Shown here: positions 61,100 through 64,000 of the stretch, in pieces
Layout of the letters: each line of letters opens with the position of its first letter
Position numbering within the stretch: position 1 is the stretch's first letter
Assembly: GCF_002939945.1 (NCBI RefSeq)
Contig: NZ_MDEB01000003.1
Coordinates: forward strand, 533,836 to 597,835
Direction of reading: 5' to 3'
Length of the DNA: 64,000 nt
Source of the DNA: Xanthomonas arboricola pv. populi
GTDB lineage: Bacteria; Pseudomonadota; Gammaproteobacteria; Xanthomonadales; Xanthomonadaceae
Notes under the pieces: model-generated
Seen by the model: the letters and a program-made list of their open reading frames with translations, nothing else
Database searches by the model: none
Told to the model about the DNA's origin: nothing
Translations under genes and position numbers: made by a program

Positions 61100-61615
61100 A
61101 TGTCTTTTCGCCGATCTACCGGCTTCACACTTGTGGAATTGATGATTGCGATCGCCGTATTGGCGATTTTGCTTACGATCGCGCTTCCAAGCTTTCGTGG
61201 AGTAATCCGCTCCAATCGCGTAGCGAGTAGCGCCAATGAGACCCTCGGGCTGCTGTCTCTCGCCCGCAGTGAGGCGATACGCAATCGCCGAGGTGGTGGG
61301 GTTTGCGGTAGCGCATCGGGAACCGCTTGCGACAACAATTGGGGGAGTGGGATGTTGGCTTGGGCGGATACCGACGGAGACGGCGCTTTCAAGGGTGGAG
61401 ACACCGTCCTGCGTTTCGTTTCGATAGACCCGTCGCTGAGCAATTCTGGTCCGTCCGGCACCGCGATTTCATTCGATGGAAGGGGGCGCAGGCTTGCTTC
61501 CAGCAATCAGCAGATCACGCTGCAGCCAACCATGTGTGATGGGCAGCCATTGCGTCGCACGTTGGTCGTCAATGGCGCCGGTCAGATCACCTCCCAGAAA
61601 GGCACTTGCCAGTGA
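61100..61615 (+). CDS. fimT: Type IV pilus minor pilin FimT/GspH-like
   Basis: A 171-residue prepilin. The leader MSFRRSTG is followed by FTLVELMIAIAVLAILL, a class III signal cut by PilD after Gly8, with Glu at +5. The rest has the pseudopilin GspH/FimT features (NRVASSANETLGLLSLARSEAI) and two cysteine pairs. ATG 61100 follows GGGGAGCG. It opens a run of minor pilin genes in the order fimT, pilV, pilW, pilX, pilY1, as in Pseudomonas, needed to start pilus assembly. The stop overlaps pilV (GTGA). Confidence 0.88.
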   Translation: MSFRRSTGFTLVELMIAIAVLAILLTIALPSFRGVIRSNRVASSANETLGLLSLARSEAIRNRRGGGVCGSASGTACDNNWGSGMLAWADTDGDGAFKGGDTVLRFVSIDPSLSNSGPSGTAISFDGRGRRLASSNQQITLQPTMCDGQPLRRTLVVNGAGQITSQKGTCQ

Positions 61616-62091
61616 CGCTCCCCCGGTCCTTTGTATCGCGCTCTCGTTCCGATGGCTTCAGCCTGCTGGAAGTGCTGATCGCCATCATCGTTCTTGCGTT
61701 TGGTTTGCTCGGGTTTGCGCTGTTGCAGACCGCCAACATACGGTTCGTGCAGAGCGCCAATTATCGCACTCAGGCCACCAACCTGGCTTACGACTTGCTG
61801 GATCAGATGCGCAGCAATCGCTTCCAATCGTCCTGGTATACCGACGCCACCTTTTCCGCGAACACGGTCACTGCTGCCAGCTGCAGCCGTCCGCTTGGGA
61901 CCAATCTCACGATCGCAACCAACGTCGCACGCTGGAAGTGTCAGGTGGTACAGGCATTAGGAGAGGGCGCCAGTGCGACCGTGCTTAATGCCAACGGGCA
62001 GGTCACCGTGGGCATCAGTTGGGGGGATCAGCGCTGGGATGCAAGCAACCCGGATGCGCTCACAACGTTCACCCTGGTGTCTCAGCTATGA
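61612..62091 (+). CDS. pilV: Type IV pilus minor pilin PilV
   Basis: A 159-residue prepilin with leader of 15 residues ending RSDG, then FSLLEVLIAIIVLAFG with Glu at +5. GLLGFALLQTANIRFVQSANYRTQATNLAYDLLDQMRSN resembles PilV. GTG 61612 is chosen because it overlaps the fimT stop by four bases; a TTG at 61606 is the only longer choice. Stop overlaps pilW (ATGA). Works with FimT, PilW and PilX at the pilus tip. Confidence 0.88.
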   Translation: MTLPRSFVSRSRSDGFSLLEVLIAIIVLAFGLLGFALLQTANIRFVQSANYRTQATNLAYDLLDQMRSNRFQSSWYTDATFSANTVTAASCSRPLGTNLTIATNVARWKCQVVQALGEGASATVLNANGQVTVGISWGDQRWDASNPDALTTFTLVSQL

Positions 62092-63254
62092 CTCGTAGCT
62101 CTCCATCCAAGCGTGCGATTGCCGGCATCAGCTTGATCGAGATGATGATCGCCATGGTGATCGGCTTGGTATTGATGCTGGGTGTGATCCAGGTCTTCTC
62201 GGCATCCCGTACGGCATCAATGCTTGCGGAAGGGAGTGCGCGCGCGCAGGAGAACGGGCGGTTTGCCTTGGAGTTCCTGCAGCGCGACATACGCATGGCA
62301 GGGCATTTTGGCTGCGTCAATGACCAAGCACATTTCGTGCGTGGTGAGGGGGACCCGGTCGTCACCACCGGCGCCGCAAGCGGTTCGGGTCATCCATTGG
62401 ATTTCAGCGTTAGCGTGCAAGGCTACGAAGCGCCTAATACAAAGCCACTCGGCGTTCTGACTATCGGGGCCACCTGGGCGGTACCAACAAATCTTCCAGC
62501 ATCGATTTCCAAGCTCAACCCGCGCGGCGGCAGCGACATCCTGGTTTTACGCTACTTGGCTCCAGAGAGTGTGCCGATCACTGCGCTGACGTCGGGCAGT
62601 AACAGCGTAGTCAGCTTCAACGCCACTAGCGGCCTGCGTTTGACCGAAGGTGGCCAGGCGGCTCCGACTGTATTTGGAATCGCTGATTGTGCCCATGCAA
62701 CTGTGTTCAAGGGTGCCTACGCCAGCGGCAAGATCACTGCCAACGGAACCAATTTATCAAACTACTCGGCAAGGCCAACCGGCCAAGCGTTGATCTACCG
62801 AGCGGAATCGCTGGTGTATTACGTCGGGACCTCGGCAACAACGGGCGAGCCGGCGCTGATGCGGGCGCGCTCAAACGGCGTTGACGATTACGGAACGTCC
62901 GAGGAACTGGTTGAAGGTATCGAGAACATGCAACTGCTGTTCGGTCTTGATCAGACCACCAGCATGTCCACTACCTCCCCACCATTGGGGAACATCAACA
63001 CACAAGCGATCGCAAGTGATGTTTCCATTGGTACAGATGCTGCAGCGGCTGGGCAGTGGCGGCGAGTGGGGCAGGTCCAGGTCGGCATTCTTGCCCGTAG
63101 TCCCTCACCTGCCACGGCAGAGAGACCGGCGAGTGCGGTGCGCTATCCAAGTGCATTGGGAGTGTCTTTTGCGCCGCCTGCCCAAGCTGACGGGCGGTAC
63201 AGAATGACGTACGAGTCCACGATCGCCTTGCGTAATCGACTGTTCGGGAACTAA
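62088..63254 (+). CDS. pilW: Type IV pilus assembly protein PilW
   Basis: A 388-residue minor pilin, larger than others as usual for PilW. The prepilin leader ends AIAG, followed by ISLIEMMIAMVIGLVLM with Glu at +5. ENGRFALEFLQRDIRMAGHFGC is the conserved PilW block. The C-terminal part includes EELVEGIENMQLLFGLD, also typical. ATG 62088 overlaps pilV. pilX follows after three bases. Confidence 0.9.
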   Translation: MTRSSPSKRAIAGISLIEMMIAMVIGLVLMLGVIQVFSASRTASMLAEGSARAQENGRFALEFLQRDIRMAGHFGCVNDQAHFVRGEGDPVVTTGAASGSGHPLDFSVSVQGYEAPNTKPLGVLTIGATWAVPTNLPASISKLNPRGGSDILVLRYLAPESVPITALTSGSNSVVSFNATSGLRLTEGGQAAPTVFGIADCAHATVFKGAYASGKITANGTNLSNYSARPTGQALIYRAESLVYYVGTSATTGEPALMRARSNGVDDYGTSEELVEGIENMQLLFGLDQTTSMSTTSPPLGNINTQAIASDVSIGTDAAAAGQWRRVGQVQVGILARSPSPATAERPASAVRYPSALGVSFAPPAQADGRYRMTYESTIALRNRLFGN

Positions 63255-63257
63255 CTC

Positions 63258-63767
63258 ATGAATGCTTACGCTCGCCTGCGTCCCATGCCCGCTCGCCCTC
63301 GTGGCGCGGTGCTCTACGTTGCACTTATCATGCTAATCCTGTTGGCGTTGATTGGAATTGCCGGGATGCAAGTGGCAGGGATGCAGGAAAAAATGGCATC
63401 CAATTACTTGGCGACCAATATTGCCTTCCAACATGCTGAAGGAGTGACGCGTCGGAGCGAGCGTGCCATTGAGGCCATCGCCAATCGTACGGATGCGCCA
63501 ACAGGCGCCCCTTTAGTCGATACCGATATTCAGCAGAACTGTGATGCCGCTTTTGACCCGGTCGCTTGGGGTCGAAGCAAGGCAACAACGGTGAATGAGG
63601 CAGTCAATGTACGGCGCATCGACTCGTGCATCATCGGCGGAGGATCGCTTGCGATGGGTGAGCCACTCGACCCCGTGACGCCGGTGTACCAAATCACCAC
63701 ATTTGCCAACGATGCCGCGACGGATGCCTCGTCATCGGCATCTATCGACACCATTTTCAAGCTCTGA
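63258..63767 (+). CDS. pilX: Type IV pilus assembly protein PilX
   Basis: A 169-residue minor pilin. N-terminal RPRGAVLYVALIMLILLALIG is a PilX-type helix; there is no Glu at +5, which is common in PilX. GMQEKMASNYLATNIAFQHAEG resembles the PilX block. Cysteines at about residues 94 and 123 may form a disulphide. It lies between pilW and pilY1 in the pilin operon. Confidence 0.87.
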   Translation: MNAYARLRPMPARPRGAVLYVALIMLILLALIGIAGMQVAGMQEKMASNYLATNIAFQHAEGVTRRSERAIEAIANRTDAPTGAPLVDTDIQQNCDAAFDPVAWGRSKATTVNEAVNVRRIDSCIIGGGSLAMGEPLDPVTPVYQITTFANDAATDASSSASIDTIFKL

Positions 63768-63777
63768 GGCTGCCGGC

Positions 63778-64000
63778 ATGTCCCGTCGCATTTTTCGAAC
63801 CGCTGTCGCTTCCGCGATCGTTCTGGCTGCGGTTGGCGGCTACTTCGTCTATGGCCTGATTGCTGCGCAAGGACAGGGCGGCTTGGCGCAGGCTCCACTG
63901 AATAACGCGACATCCGTTCCACCGGCTTTCATCATGGCGGTCGACGATTCTAAGGAACCTCTGAACAAAGCACAGCAGATGCGCGACACTATTGCCACAG
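63778..64000 (+). CDS. pilY1: PilY1-like pilus tip protein, N-terminal fragment (cut by window edge)
   Basis: The first 74 codons of a gene beginning MSRRIFRTAVASAIVLAAVG, with a hydrophobic signal or anchor helix, then a Pro-containing PPAFIMAVDDS segment. This fits the start of PilY1, the large calcium-binding pilus tip and retraction regulator, and the position after pilX agrees. After VDDS, where a von Willebrand-type metal site (DxSxS) would be expected, the sequence reads KEPLNKAQQMRD. The rest is outside the window, so a truncated or altered copy cannot be excluded. Confidence 0.7.
   Translation, partial: MSRRIFRTAVASAIVLAAVGGYFVYGLIAAQGQGGLAQAPLNNATSVPPAFIMAVDDSKEPLNKAQQMRDTIAT

Overview
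The window reads as a chromosomal segment of a high-GC gammaproteobacterium of the Xanthomonas group. Evidence: the gene neighbourhoods (asd-fimV-truA-trpF; a separate trpB-trpA next to a divergent LysR gene; tRNA-fMet-rimP-nusA-infB-rbfA-truB-rpsO-pnp; tpiA-secG-tRNA-Leu-nuoA to nuoN), an Oar-type TonB-dependent receptor, minor pilin genes, and repeats I associate with xanthomonads (GGGNATC heptamers, GTAGGAGCGC palindromes, CCCCTCTCCC hairpin units). The species cannot be fixed from sequence reading alone. Nothing looks like a prophage, insertion sequence, integron or CRISPR array; this is mostly core genome.

Layout: 1-1224 (minus) holds the 5' part of psd behind a SCO1-like copper chaperone. 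1305-5983 carries prmB, a small membrane protein, aroC, a D-2-hydroxyacid dehydrogenase and asd. 6205-10028 is fimV, a VOC protein, truA and trpF. A TrpI-like LysR regulator faces trpB, an unusual Cys-rich small ORF, trpA and accD (10169-14678). glmM, a possible 29-residue membrane ORF and a 2OG-Fe(II) oxygenase follow. 17363-21712 is a four-gene overlapping unit: periplasmic cupredoxin-like protein, membrane GGDEF/EAL protein, DUF3034 protein, lipoprotein truncated globin. This is the best candidate for an undescribed signalling system. After an SDR (minus) come tpiA, secG, tRNA-Leu(GAG) and the full 14-gene complex I operon (24409-39247), whose NuoL has a His-rich insertion.

39410-48891 is the translation and RNA-metabolism block: a strong promoter, initiator tRNA, a series of hairpins and terminators, then rimP, nusA, infB, rbfA, truB, rpsO and pnp. 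A 137-bp tandem repeat separates pnp from the minus-strand group Trm112-like, nadC, DUF2272. purE-purK (plus) follows, then a divergent iron-superoxide-dismutase homologue (minus) facing grxD, a degenerate SDR and a MarC-family membrane protein. The window ends with an Oar-like TonB-dependent receptor of visibly lower GC, ppnN (LOG family), and the start of a type IV minor pilin operon (fimT, pilV, pilW, pilX, pilY1) cut by the window edge.

Translational coupling is widespread: many neighbours overlap by ATGA, GTGA, TTGA or TGATG. Starts were chosen from these overlaps, Shine-Dalgarno-like sequence and known protein N-termini; alternatives are stated where the choice is uncertain. No database search was possible, so family assignments rest on recognised motifs and gene order.
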